The notes under the pieces: model-generated
Databases searched by the model: none
Told to the model about the DNA's origin: nothing
The model's input: only the letters and a program-made list of their open reading frames with translations
DNA from: Formicarius rufipectus
Lineage: Eukaryota > Chordata > Aves > Passeriformes > Formicariidae
Direction: 5' to 3'
Length of the DNA stretch: 64,000 nucleotides
NCBI GenBank assembly: GCA_013399695.1
Contig: VXAU01006141.1
Coordinates: 569,990 to 633,989, forward strand
In this document: positions 37,030 to 47,700 of the stretch, piece after piece
Layout: the number at the start of each line of letters is the position of its first letter
Numbering within the stretch: position 1 is the first letter of the stretch
Position numbers and translations under genes: made by a program

Positions 37030-37735
37030 GGTACAGTGCTGTGGGCTGGGGCAGAGTGACTGGAAGGCAGCCGAGCAGGAAAGGGCTTGAGGGTGCTGGT
37101 CAACAGTGGGCTGAACATGAGCCAGCGTGTGCCTGGGGGGCCAAGGAGGCCAATGACCCTGGCCTTATCAGGAATAGTGTGGCCAGCGGCACCAGGGAAG
37201 TGATTGTCCTTCTGTACTCAGCACTGGTGAGGCTGCTTTTGAGAACTCCGTGTCAAGCTCTAGGCCTCTTAATTCCGGAAAGATATTGAGGTGTTGGAGT
37301 GAGTCCAGAGAAGGGCAACAGAGCTGGGGAAGGGACTGGAGCGCAAGTTGCGTGAGGAGTAGCTGAGGGAGCTGAGTTTTTTCAGCCTGGTGAAAAGGAG
37401 GTTCAGGGGAGATCTCCTCACTCTCTACAGCTCCCTGACTGGAGGGTGGGGTTGGCCTCTTCTCCCGGAGAACACCTGATAGGGTAAGAGGATGTAGTCT
37501 CAAGCTGTGCCGGGGAGGGGTGGGGGTTCAGGTTGGACATTACCCTTTATGTGAATAAATTCTTCCTAATTATACATTGGAATGGGTTTCCCTGCGAGAT
37601 GGTAGAGTCACTATTCCTGGAGGTGTTTAAGGAAACACTGGACACGTAATGATCTAGGTGATATGGTGGTCTTCGGTCGTAGGTTGGACTCGATGACCTC
37701 AGAGGTCTTGTCCGGCCTAATCGATTCTGTGATCC
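37030..37735 (+). mobile_element. CR1 LINE 3' portion (about 0.7 kb)
   Basis: The order of landmarks follows CR1: gggtgctggtcaacagtggg, gaacatgagccagcgtgtgc, ccaaggaggccaatgaccct, agtgtggccagcggcacc, gtgagtccagagaagggc, gagctgagttttttcagcct, and the terminal ggttggactcgatgacctca then cgattctgtgatcc. The element is 5'-truncated (typical of CR1), lies sense to LYST and GNG4, and has internal deletions. It ends only about 25 bases before the GNG4 CpG-island sequence. Confidence 0.92.
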
Positions 37736-37757
37736 TCTTTGAGAAACACTTGGAGGA

Positions 37758-37758
37758 N
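37758..37758. other. Single N at the CR1/CpG-island border (assembly gap)
   Basis: This ambiguous base sits exactly where AT-rich, CR1-derived sequence changes to GC-rich sequence. It likely marks unsequenced GC-rich DNA of unknown length. Confidence 0.75.
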
Positions 37759-37807
37759 CGGGGCTGCCCAGAGCTGCCCGTGCCCGCGCCCGCCGCTGCC
37801 CCGCACG
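37759..37807 (+). other. GNG4: Candidate GNG4 5' UTR exon
   Basis: The GC-rich segment from the gap to a strong donor, gcacg|gtgagtggg. The coding start of GNG4 lies in a later exon with only 10 bases before the ATG, so an upstream noncoding exon is required; this is the best-placed candidate. The 5' limit is unknown because of the N. Confidence 0.5.
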
Positions 37808-38350
37808 GTGAGTGGGAGCCGCGGCCACCGGGCGGGGCAACCGGGATGGGAGTGGGGTGGGGTGAGGCAAGGAGAGGCAAGGCAAGGCAAGGTGGGACTG
37901 GAGCGGACCGGGGTGTGGGGCGGGGGTTTCTCCGTGGCTGCGGGCGGCGCGGGTGTCCCGGGAGCCCTCCCGGTGTGCCCCCGCGGGTGAGCAGCGCTCG
38001 GCGGCGCAGGGCGGAGTGTCTCGGCTCCCCACGGCAGTGGGCACCGGGCCGTGGGCTCCGTGGGGTCGTCCTGCTGCGGAAAAGCTGCCCCGAGCTCAGG
38101 TACCCCGCGGGCGGGCGGCGGGCTGGGGGTTTCTGCTGCCCGGGGAGGAGGCGCAGGGAAGCGGCTGCTTTTCCTGCTGTCTGGCCCCGCTGCCGGAGGA
38201 ACAGCCCTGGCTGCTCGGCTGCTGCTGGCCGTAATTATCGCTGTGCTGTGCCGGGAGCTGCCGCACAGCACAGCCATTAGGGCAGCGCAGGGAGACGGAA
38301 AACTCGGAATTACAAGTTGAAAAACGCTTCTGCCTCGCCAAGTGATGCAG

Positions 38351-40509
38351 TGCCGAGCTCCCCGGACGTGCCCTCCCTACCTTGTGTTACAGTGCGGTTC
38401 GAATACGTTTTAAGCAGGGTTTAAGCGAAGTAATAAAAATTTCCCGTGTATTTCTTTAAAGGCTCGCAACTATCTGTAAAAGTTAGCCAGAGGGGTAAAA
38501 CGGTAGGCAGGAATCACCTTTCTGCCTCAGACTTTTCTGTCTCTGATGGTTTGCTGGGCTGTACGTGCACATGCAGCATAACCTGTATGCTGCTGATAAA
38601 TAATATTGCATAGAAAGGTTGTCCTTGCGAAACGTCACAGTAATTCAGCCATTGTTTCCTCTGAGTTTTTAGATGCCAGGAAGCAAGCTAGTATTTTTGA
38701 ATAAAAATTTGGGCATAGTGGCAAGAATTTTTGGAACTTGACAGGTGAACTGGATACAGTACTTGGTATGTTAGATGAGAACTGAGCTGTTGGACTTTGG
38801 TTGGTTTGCAGTGACACAATTAGCAATTATTTTCAAAGTCACCATGTTTATGGTATGAAAATTACATTCTTTCCTTATCGTGAACAGTGGTTTTGCCTTT
38901 AATTATTTCTTCTGGTACTACTAAGCTTCTCCTTAGTAAATGGAGTGAAAAACTGTAGTAATTTTCTAGTATTTTTTTTGTGCAGCCATGAGACAGAGAA
39001 AGCAAAAGGATCCCTTACCCACCCTCTCTGCTTAGAGGGCTGCATTAGTTGTTGTCAGTCTTGGAGTAAGAACTGAGATAGCAGGGGAAGTTATTCCTCT
39101 CCTGTGTATGCCCTGCAGATAAAGGGGGAAATTACCTGTGGTGTGTACACAGTGATGCCAGCACGGATAGCTGGTGCTCTCAGTGCAGGGGTGGTCTCTC
39201 TTGCCTAAATAGCAATTGTAAAACTTTTTTTAAAATTATTTCTCTGGTATGCCAGTTTGTTATCAGACACCCGTGAGAGCGTAAATTTTGCTGTTTATAT
39301 TCCTGCAAGTGGATAATAAACTGAAAGGATCTTGAGATCAGAATGTGATTAGTAGGTCCATGGATGATTCCTGCTAATGTCAGTGGGACTTTGTTGCCTG
39401 ATTGGGTTAACTTCTCTATTGTGCTGTGTGGTCCAGGAAGGACAGAGCTTGTGTGGAAGGTGTTCTTCAGAGCTGACAACTGTAGGTTTTCCAATCTAGT
39501 AATTTCAGGCCCATCATTTTATATTGGTGAAAGAAAATAGAAGGCAGAAATTGGGCTTAGGGCTTTTATATTGGATTGTATGGGTCACTCTTATGGTATG
39601 GCATTTTAAGGTTGTACTTGGAACTAGAGGGGGGGGGAAATTGCCATGCAGCTTTTTGCCCCTGTTGCTTGTAGCAATCCATACCAAAGAACTTGAAAAT
39701 TATATTTTGCTTCTATATTACTCAAATTTTCAGACTTCTGTATTTTACTAGCAAGTATTTATCATGTTTAGTAAGTGTCAGTTGCACTCCTTAGCCTGGC
39801 ACAGGGTCAAGCTATACTTGCAAATATTTGTGCAGTTTCGTGGGTTATCGTAAGTTTGCCTTTGAAGTGCTGTTGGGTACAATGTAATCTATTGTAAAAA
39901 CAAATAAAGAAAAGCTGCTCTTCACAAGCATTTTTAGAAGCTCCGGAAATGATGAACTTCAGCGCACGTGAGTTAACTGCACCCGGGAAAGAGATGAAGT
40001 TCAAGTGAGCTAAAACCCCAGAAACTCCCAGAAAATTAACCTGGCTGGGAGGCTGTCGATACACAGCTTTCAGAAGTGTGTTTTCAGGAAACAGCTGTCC
40101 ACTGTGGTGTGCCAGTCAGCAGAAACTGCTTGGCTGAAAAAGGCTGCTGTCTGCTGTCACTGTTCTTTGTCAGCATGATCGGTGTTCCCCTTAAAGAAAT
40201 GAATCAGTAGAGACTAGGTGAATGAACTTGGTGTGCCGCATGAAAATATACTGGATAAATGGGCTCCTGTATAATCTAGGTCCTCTGGCGTGCATCAGTG
40301 ACACACAGACTGCCTGTAGTGTGATCATTAACACAGCTGATGTAACTACGGTGATTATCAGGACCTGTGTATGTCTGTATCGATCTGACTTAATGGGGGG
40401 CTGCTGGAAAAGCAGCCAGGAATGAACATTAGCAAACCCAGCTGAGTAATTTCTGGTTCAAGGGGGTTTAGGAAATTTAAAAGAGAGGGAGAAGTTATTC
40501 CTTTTGTGT
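38351..40509 (+). other. GNG4: Probable GNG4 intron 1, part a: nothing recognisable
   Basis: About 2.2 kb of AT-leaning sequence after the CpG island and before the second CR1. Open frames at 39180 (minus) and 39524 (plus) show no family features. A run of nine Gs occurs near 39630. Confidence 0.6.
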
Positions 40510-41037
40510 ATCAAAAGAAGTGTGGCCAGCAGGTCAAGGGAGGTAATTCTGCCCCTATACTCAGGTGATACCGCACCTGGAGTGCTGCATCCAGCTCTTG
40601 AGTCCCCAGCACAGGATATCAAGGGGCTGGAGCACATCTGTGAGGAATGTCAGAAAGAGTTGGAATTGTTCGGCCTGGAGAAGCAAAAACTCTCCAGGAA
40701 GACCTTACAGCAGCCTTTCAGTAATTTGGAAGGGGTTTTTAAGAAAGGTGGGGACAGACTTTCTAGCAGGGCCTGATGTGATAGGACAAAAGGTAATGGT
40801 TTTAAACTAAAAGAGGTTTGATTTAAACTAGATATAAGGGGAAAAAATGTATCATGAGTGTGGTGAGGCACTGTAACAGGTTGCCCAGAGAGGTGTTGGA
40901 TGCCCCATCCCTGGAAATATTCACGCTCAAGTTGGATGCCCTGAGCAACCTGCTGTAGTAGAGGAGGTTCCTGCTTGTTGTGGAGGCCTTGGACTAGATG
41001 ACATCAAGGGTGCCTTCCAAACCATTCTGTGATCCTC
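40510..41037 (+). mobile_element. CR1 LINE 3' portion (second subfamily)
   Basis: CR1 landmarks in order: agtgtggccagcaggtcaag, ggaggtaattctgcccc, cctggagtgctgcatccagc, gaccttacagcagcctttca, gggacagactttctagcagg, gataggacaaaaggtaatgg, caggttgcccagagaggtg, gatgccccatccctggaaa, and ggactagatgacatcaaggg ending in cattctgtgatcc. It differs in its middle region from the copy at 37 kb, so it belongs to another CR1 subfamily. Sense to GNG4, in its presumed first intron. Confidence 0.93.
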
Positions 41038-41264
41038 TGGACTGCCCCCAGGAACAACATAAAGCTAAATGTGCCTTCCTGTGGGAATAAAGGCCTTGAG
41101 AATACTTGGACTGTTTATGAGGAGACATCTTGTGAGACAGAATCAGAGCCATTTGTCAGGCTGCAGCCTCAGAGGAAACACTTCAGAGGAAACAGGTCCC
41201 ACAAGAGGGTGTTTGAAGGAGGCTTCCTGACATTGCAGGAGATGGGTGTGTAGTAGATTCTCTT

Positions 41265-41604
41265 GTTATTAAAATTTCTTTGCTCTCCAGAGCTTTCTTT
41301 CTAAGTAAGAATTTTATTTCATAAAGAATATTAAGTTTAAGGTTATTAAAAAATATCATAGGTCCTAAGGAGAACAGAATCGGGTGTCATCCAAAGCTTT
41401 GTTTGTAAAAATGACCATTATCTCAGCCTGGTTGGTTATTAAAATTCCTTTCTCTCCAGAGCTTTATTTCTAAGTAACAATTTTATTTCACTAAAGAATA
41501 TTAAGCTTAAGGTTGTTAGTGAATATCATAGGTCCCTAAGGAGAGCAGAACCAGGTGTGATCCAGAGCTTTATCTGCAAAAAGGACCTTTATCACAGCCT
41601 GGTT
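41265..41604 (+). repeat. Tandem duplication, 2 copies of about 170 bp
   Basis: Unit 1 (41265-41434) and unit 2 (41435-41604) each run from gttattaaaatt through ctctccagagcttt, aagaatattaag, aatatcataggtcc to cagcctggtt. The copies differ at scattered positions and by single-base indels, so the duplication is not recent. I do not recognise the unit as a known family. It starts about 230 bases after the end of a CR1. Confidence 0.92.
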
Positions 41605-44600
41605 TGAGAGTGAGTACAGCTCTTTTTGTCAGCATCACGTTATGTTATAGGGCCTTAACTGATGAACAGATATGTACTGCATTTGCAGAGAGAGAGAAGG
41701 TAGAGGCATATGTAGTGTGGTATGTGAAATATGAAAAAGGAGAAATCAGCTCTACAAAGTTTCAGAACCAGAGCTGTCTGTATGAAAAATAGAGATTAGA
41801 TACTTAAATGGATGCTAAGAGCTTCCAGAAATACTGTAGTTAAATATTTAAGTGCATGTAAAGGCCAGGGGAGCAGGATTTTGGAACAGAACAAATGTTT
41901 GTGCTTCAGAGTATAAACAGACCTCTTACCCGAATGAGTGGAAATTTTCTCCAGTGGCTGAAACACCTAGTGCTGGACTTTTTTCTGTTTTGAAAGTTCT
42001 TTTTTTTTNGTGAAATGATTTACCAGAGAAGATACTTTCTTTTTTCAAAATTTTGCCTAGATGCTGTTGTAGGTAAGGATACATTATGTTTGTGGCATTG
42101 TTTTAGAAACATGGTTTGGATTTGTTAAGGCATTTTTATGCCTAATAACCTTTTAAAAATTTTATTATGGACCTAACTCAGTCTCTTATTCTGCAGATGC
42201 TTAAACACTTGCTGGAAGTACTAGGAACAGTGTTCCTACTGACTTTGTTGCAGCCATGGACAGTTCAAATTGTCTAACACTCATGTTTCTAGCTTTTATG
42301 ATTTGAGTGAATGAATTGCCAGAAAAGCTTGGGAGATCTGGAGTTCTCTGGACTGTTCAAGCAGTTTCAGTTGCTTAATTCAGTTTAAATGTATTATTCA
42401 ATATTACATTTCTGATTTGCCTCTAGACTTGGGCTGTGTCAAATGTAGAAAGGGCTCTGTGAATTGATTTAGCTTTGACTTTTTTGGCTTTATGATGATT
42501 AGAGTTTATCCATGGAGATTATAACAAAATTTATATGATTCATACTTGTGGGAGCAACAGTGCTAAATGTGTTTATTCTTCTATTTATGAATAGGTCGAT
42601 GCTTAAAAGCTAGGGAGTTGTCGAACAAAAAGTCCAGAGATGTAATTCAGAACCTCCTCCTCTTGTAAATGTGTTGTATCCTTTCTGCTGTTTGACTTTC
42701 CGCTGCAAGTCAAAACACATCTGAAAATTGATTGGAGGCTTCTGGTTGGTTGTGGGTTTTTGTACCAAATGTGGCATTTTATGCAAAGCCAGTTCCTCCA
42801 CATGTATTCAGTCCTGTGCCTTGTGAGCAATACGAGTTAAAAGATTGTAAACAGTGACAAAGACAAAAAAATAAAAAGCTGCTGTGTTCTGACACGATTT
42901 TATTTCATCAGAGCACACAAGGGGGAAACTTGTGTTCCATTCAAATGACATACATGTATCCTGAAAACCTGTTCTTTGTCTTGGCATGTGTTAAAGCTCT
43001 TGTTTAATTTGGCACAAATTATGTATTTTAAGGTAGCATTTCCGCTGCCTAGGCTTACACTGCACTTGAAAGAATGAGATTCTTTTGTTTCTTCAAGTTA
43101 GTGTTGGCTCACCATCATACTTATATTCCACCATTCTGTTCTACAGCACAGGTTAATGATTTTTAGAAAGGAGAAGAAACAGCTGTCTTTTTTTTGTCTT
43201 GTCTTTGAGCGTGTGTTTTGTGAAATCAAAGCAGTTAAAAAGTTATTCCTTCATTCTTTCTATGCTCTGGACCCTGTGCTTCTATTGAGTCTAACAGGAT
43301 TAAGACATTGTATATACTATTTTATTTTTTTTTTGCAAGAGCATTTTCAATGTGCTATTTGATTTCCTGTTTGTATCTTATACCCAAGTGACTGCATCAA
43401 GTAAGCTATCAAGGTTCAAGAAGGGAAATTTGTATGGTTCTGGGTGTTTGCTTCTTATCCAGAAATGAGCTGAAAGTATTCATTTTGAAAGACCTGAGCC
43501 TAAAACTCTTTTGGCAGCAATATACAATACTTCCATTTGTGTGTTTCTCTCCCATGTCCCATCTGCTTCTCACAGCTGTGCCCTTTGCATTGCTGAACTT
43601 TGTATTGGTTTCTGATGCTTGGTGGTAGACTGATCTTCCTTCAGGTGGCACTTGTGGTGAGGACCATAGGGGAGTGTTTTCGCTGATTGGAATCTCAACA
43701 CTTAGTCTTACTAGGTAGTATAACTAGTCCAGGACCGGTCTAGGTCATCTGTATTCCTATCATTTTTCCATGTGGCTGTAGTCCAACTGCCAATGACTTC
43801 AAAATAGGAACTGTTACGTGTCCTGACACAGTGCTGCATAATGGTGCCAGCACAAGGTGGTCTGACATGCAGACCACCTCTGGCAAGTATATTGTAAATT
43901 ATTCAAGGTCTGAATCTGGTTGTCTTGATTAATTTGGTAACAGTGCTGAGGACTGTGTGGTAATGACTTGATTTACCTTAATCTCTTAGGGAGAAGCAGT
44001 GCAAGAAAACCAAATACTGTCATACGTTAATTTGATGTCCCTTTCCAAGAGCTGCAGATCTCTTAAAACATAATGCATTCCTATCCTGCATAGTGTACTG
44101 TATCGGGTTTTAGTCATTAAATTTTGCTGGGCACGCCTAAGCAAAAGGTTGGAAAGCACTGCATTATTTCATCTTAATGTGTTGTTTCATATTGATAGTC
44201 AGAATTTTGACTCATTCTCTAGCTGAAAATTGCTCGGTGAGAGCAGTGTGGCGTTCATTTCCACTGTGCCCATTTCTGAACTTGTTTTGAAGTTACAAGG
44301 TGTAACTGGGGCACGGAGCCAAACTGTGCAATGGCTGCAAGGTCTGTTTGTGAACAGCTGCTCTGCGTTGGCAGTCTGAACCAGGGCAGCTCTTCCTGCA
44401 CTGAAGTCATGGTCATGTGCTCTGTGTTTGTATGTTGTTTGCAGGATTCACGTTGAGTCCTGATGATGGAGGGTGCAGATATGTAATGCAGTAAGGTGCT
44501 ATTGGACATGAGAAAAGGTATAAATGGTGACTAGTCTGTATTTGTGATCAGCAGCCTGGCAGTGTTGATGTGGTGGTTGAGGGTTGGTTAGAGTTCAGAC

Positions 44601-44670
44601 AACTGCCCTCTCAGTGATTGCTGTATTTGCTACTTGTACTTTTAAATGTTCTCAACTTTGTCTCCTCTAG
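41605..44670 (+). other. GNG4: Probable GNG4 intron 1, part b: nothing recognisable
   Basis: About 3.1 kb before the first coding exon of GNG4. It has AT-leaning composition, no transposon I can name, and short open frames only. A single N at 42009 follows a T run. Confidence 0.6.
42009..42009. other. Single N after a T run (assembly gap)
   Basis: An ambiguous base at the end of a T homopolymer, the same pattern as at 10897. Probably a collapsed gap. Confidence 0.75.
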
Positions 44671-44680
44671 GAAAAACAAA

Positions 44681-44776
44681 ATGAAGGAACTAGTGTCAAA
44701 CAGTACAACCAGTATATCTCAAGCCAGGAAAGCTGTGGAGCAGTTAAAAATGGAAGCATACATGGATAGAATAAAG
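44681..44776 (+). CDS. GNG4: GNG4 coding exon 1 (within exon 44671-44776)
   Basis: The acceptor is tgtctcctctag at 44670 and the donor ataaag|gtaaac. Ten 5' UTR bases (gaaaaacaaa) come before ATG, followed by 32 codons ending in MDRIK. The N-terminal amphipathic helix forms the coiled coil with G-beta. Confidence 0.95.
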
Positions 44777-47700
44777 GTAAACTTAGACTTGTTGATATTT
44801 TTAATTCACTGACTAGTCTGTGTTACAGTGTCCCTTTAATATTGTGGAAAGACTCAACCGGCTGAAATCAAAAATCCACGTTGAACTCTATACCAGTATT
44901 CAGGACTGTAAATGAGTTACAGACTAATTGGCAGGTTCTAGTGAAGTGATTTCCAAAGCCTGACTTCCCAGCCTCTGCTTCTGTGTGTCTTTTACATCTG
45001 TTAAAATGGTATTTTGTGAAATACTTAAAATCAGCTGGCAGATGCACCAATGCTCCTCTTTGTCACCTGTAGCTGAATTTAAGTGCAACTCAGGTTTCTT
45101 GGATTTTCTCCTTTAAGAACTGGAATAAGTCTTTAAGATATTGCAATAGTTTTTAAAAATGATGCGACAAGATTAATTACCTTGATTTGTTTTGTTTTAG
45201 TGCAAATATTGCACAAAAATTTTGTATGATTGCAGCATGCAGTTATGATTCTTCACACTTGATAACTTGTGTGTGATGATTTCATTTTATCATGCCTCTA
45301 AATATATGTGGATTAAATATTTTTACTAAAGGTACTGTTAAATAGAGGTTCTCAACATTTTAAACCAGAAAAGTCTGGATTGTCCTTGCCTGTCATTCTG
45401 CCTTCCACTAGGCTAAAATTTTGCAAATAAATCAAGTACCTAAAACCTAATAATGTCATAGAAAGTTTTAAGAAAGCAACGCTTCTTTTTGCTTTCTGGT
45501 TTTGAAAATAGGGAATAATTATTTGGATTTAAAAAAAATCCAGTCTCAACAAGTAAAAAGAGTTTATAGTCTCTCCATCTCTGAAAAAGAATGCATTTAA
45601 ATTGCCCAGTTTTCTGCTGAGTTGTCACAGACAAACTCTGTTACTGCTTGTAACTGAGATACTCAGTAGGACTGTGTAGAAATCTTGTACATTAAAGGTA
45701 TTGAGTAGTCTTAACTCAGCCTGTTTGTCCATCTGTCCTGTGTGTTGAAATTCTGCAAGTAGTCAGCATGGGGACAAGAGCATGTAATTATGATTTTTAA
45801 AATAGTATCGGATCACAAACTCACTAATTGGAAGTGTAGTGTTTATAATTGAGAAACACTAGTGCAATTCACGAGTGGTCAGTCTTGGTTATATGAAAAT
45901 AGAAATCTCATTTGTTCTATTTTATGGCAGTTTGTAGCAATGTCTTGTAAGACCACTGAATTTGCAAAATTATAGTTTCTATCTTGTATAGTGTCTTACA
46001 AATTCATCACATAACCTGTTCACAGAGACATGTGTTTAGTTTCATGCAGTAGGGGAAGTTCTCCTGTTACAGTGTTCAATGCAGTTCGTCCCCTGACTCA
46101 GGTCATATTGCAGCTGCATGAACAGAAGGGTCAAGAAGGAACAAGTGTGCATGAATGGCAGTGGAAAGGGTTGGAAAAGTGTGGCCCAGTTTATTGGAAT
46201 TGGAAATCATTGGTACTTAGTACATTGTCTTAAACTTGCTTCTATATATTCAGTGGTAACTGTCACATACCACATCATTAGCTCAGTTATGCTGATAGCT
46301 TCATTAGTTAGGTGCATAACCTTCTTAATTACATATGCAAGAAAGACATAGGTTATTTTTGTAGTCAGTTTAATTAAAAAGAACACAGTTAGTAGCAAGT
46401 GTGGCAGACCTAAAAAACAGCTTGGAAGTGCAATTATTTCACCTTTCAAGACAGCCTGTGATCAAAACTGCACCAAAGAAAATCTGACATATTTTAGTGT
46501 TCTGAGGGTTCCTGTACTAACCTAAACCAAATACAACTCCTCAAAATGTCTTTATTTCTAGCATTTCTTTGAACAAGCATGTGTGGGAAGAGGTTGATAG
46601 GCTTTTTATTCCTTCAAAATCTGCTTTGCTTTTTAATCTTGAATCAGTTAAGCGTGCATTTTCGCATAGCCAGATTTTACCAAGAGACTTTCCAGTGGTT
46701 TCAAGAGGAGAATTTGAGTTCTCAGATCATCACTGTAAAGGCAGAGAAATGAACTTCCTTCCTTTTTTCCTGGCATTCTGCATCCAATTAAACTATTCAA
46801 CAAAAGATCAGTGCTTTTCAAATAATTTAATTAAACACTGTTTTGCAAATAGCTATAGCCAAGGGGTTACTCCCATAATAGGCAAGACCACATTGCTAAC
46901 ATTAAAAAGGTGCCTGTGTTACTGACCATGGAAATCAGAAGTTCCAGCTCATTTTTCTACTACAGAGGCACTTTGTTTGCCATGGACAGTAGCTCCTGTA
47001 ACCAGCAAGAGTTGGGTCTGGTCAATTAAAGTCTTGTAGTTAAAAGTGTATTGATAGTTGCCCATTCCCTGTTGTGTTCTGGATTTTTCAACTAATTTAA
47101 AAATCAAGTCCCATAACCAGTCAGAGCAGCAAGCAGTGCTGTGTTCTGAGATTCCACAAAGACAACTTGCTGTCGAGGTATGAAAGAAACAGGACAGCTT
47201 AAAAGGGGAGGATGAAGTTACTGGTGTATTGATTCACAGCTGGAAGGAGTGTTACTGTGGTTCTTTTTGTAAACTGTAGGAATCCCAGAAGGATTGTAAA
47301 TTGAACCTGCCTTACTTACCTGCCAAAGGAACAGCCAGAGTTATAATGGAGAAGTAAGTAGAAAGCAGGAAATGCAGATTCCAAGCTAGGAAACATCGAA
47401 TGAAATCAGATGAGCAGTGGCCTCATGAATAGTAGAATAATGTGTCTTCTAAAGATGCTAGCAGTAAAGTTGAGAAAGCAAAGATAATATTGGTGTTCAT
47501 CAAAGTTGGCCTCAGAATAAAGCACTATTTAATCTTCTCTTTACAAGCAGAAAAGCAAGAAAGAGTGCTCTGACATTTAAGAATCTTGGTATATCAACTA
47601 TTATTCAATTTTCTTTTTCCTTAGAAAGATAGGAAGTATTCCTAACTGGTTCTGTACAGTGTTGAGAGATAAATGGTGGGGATGCCAATAAATGTGTGTG

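Larger units (their letters stand above)
37740..38350 (+). promoter_or_regulatory. GNG4: CpG island, probable GNG4 promoter
   Basis: An abrupt change from AT-rich sequence to GC-rich, CpG-dense sequence for about 600 bases, with GC boxes such as gggcggggc (37830-37838) and ggggcggggg near 37918. It lies between the CR1 and the GNG4 coding exons on the same strand, so it is most simply the GNG4 promoter and first exon. A short (AGGCA)n stretch sits at 37864-37892. A single N at 37758 suggests that part of the GC-rich upstream side is missing from the assembly. Overlapping long open frames here are GC artefacts. Confidence 0.7.

Noticed and set aside
37547..38341. Cluster of long open frames (up to 205 aa) on both strands
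   Set aside because: They cross a CR1 end, an N and a CpG island. Pro/Arg/Gly/Ala-rich frames in every register are expected from GC-rich DNA.
40504..40871. Open frames at 40504, 40565 and 40650
   Set aside because: They lie inside a CR1 3' portion and are not genes.
46569..46925. 118-aa open frame in GNG4 intron
   Set aside because: No recognisable domain, no nearby splice structure; a chance length in AT-rich DNA.
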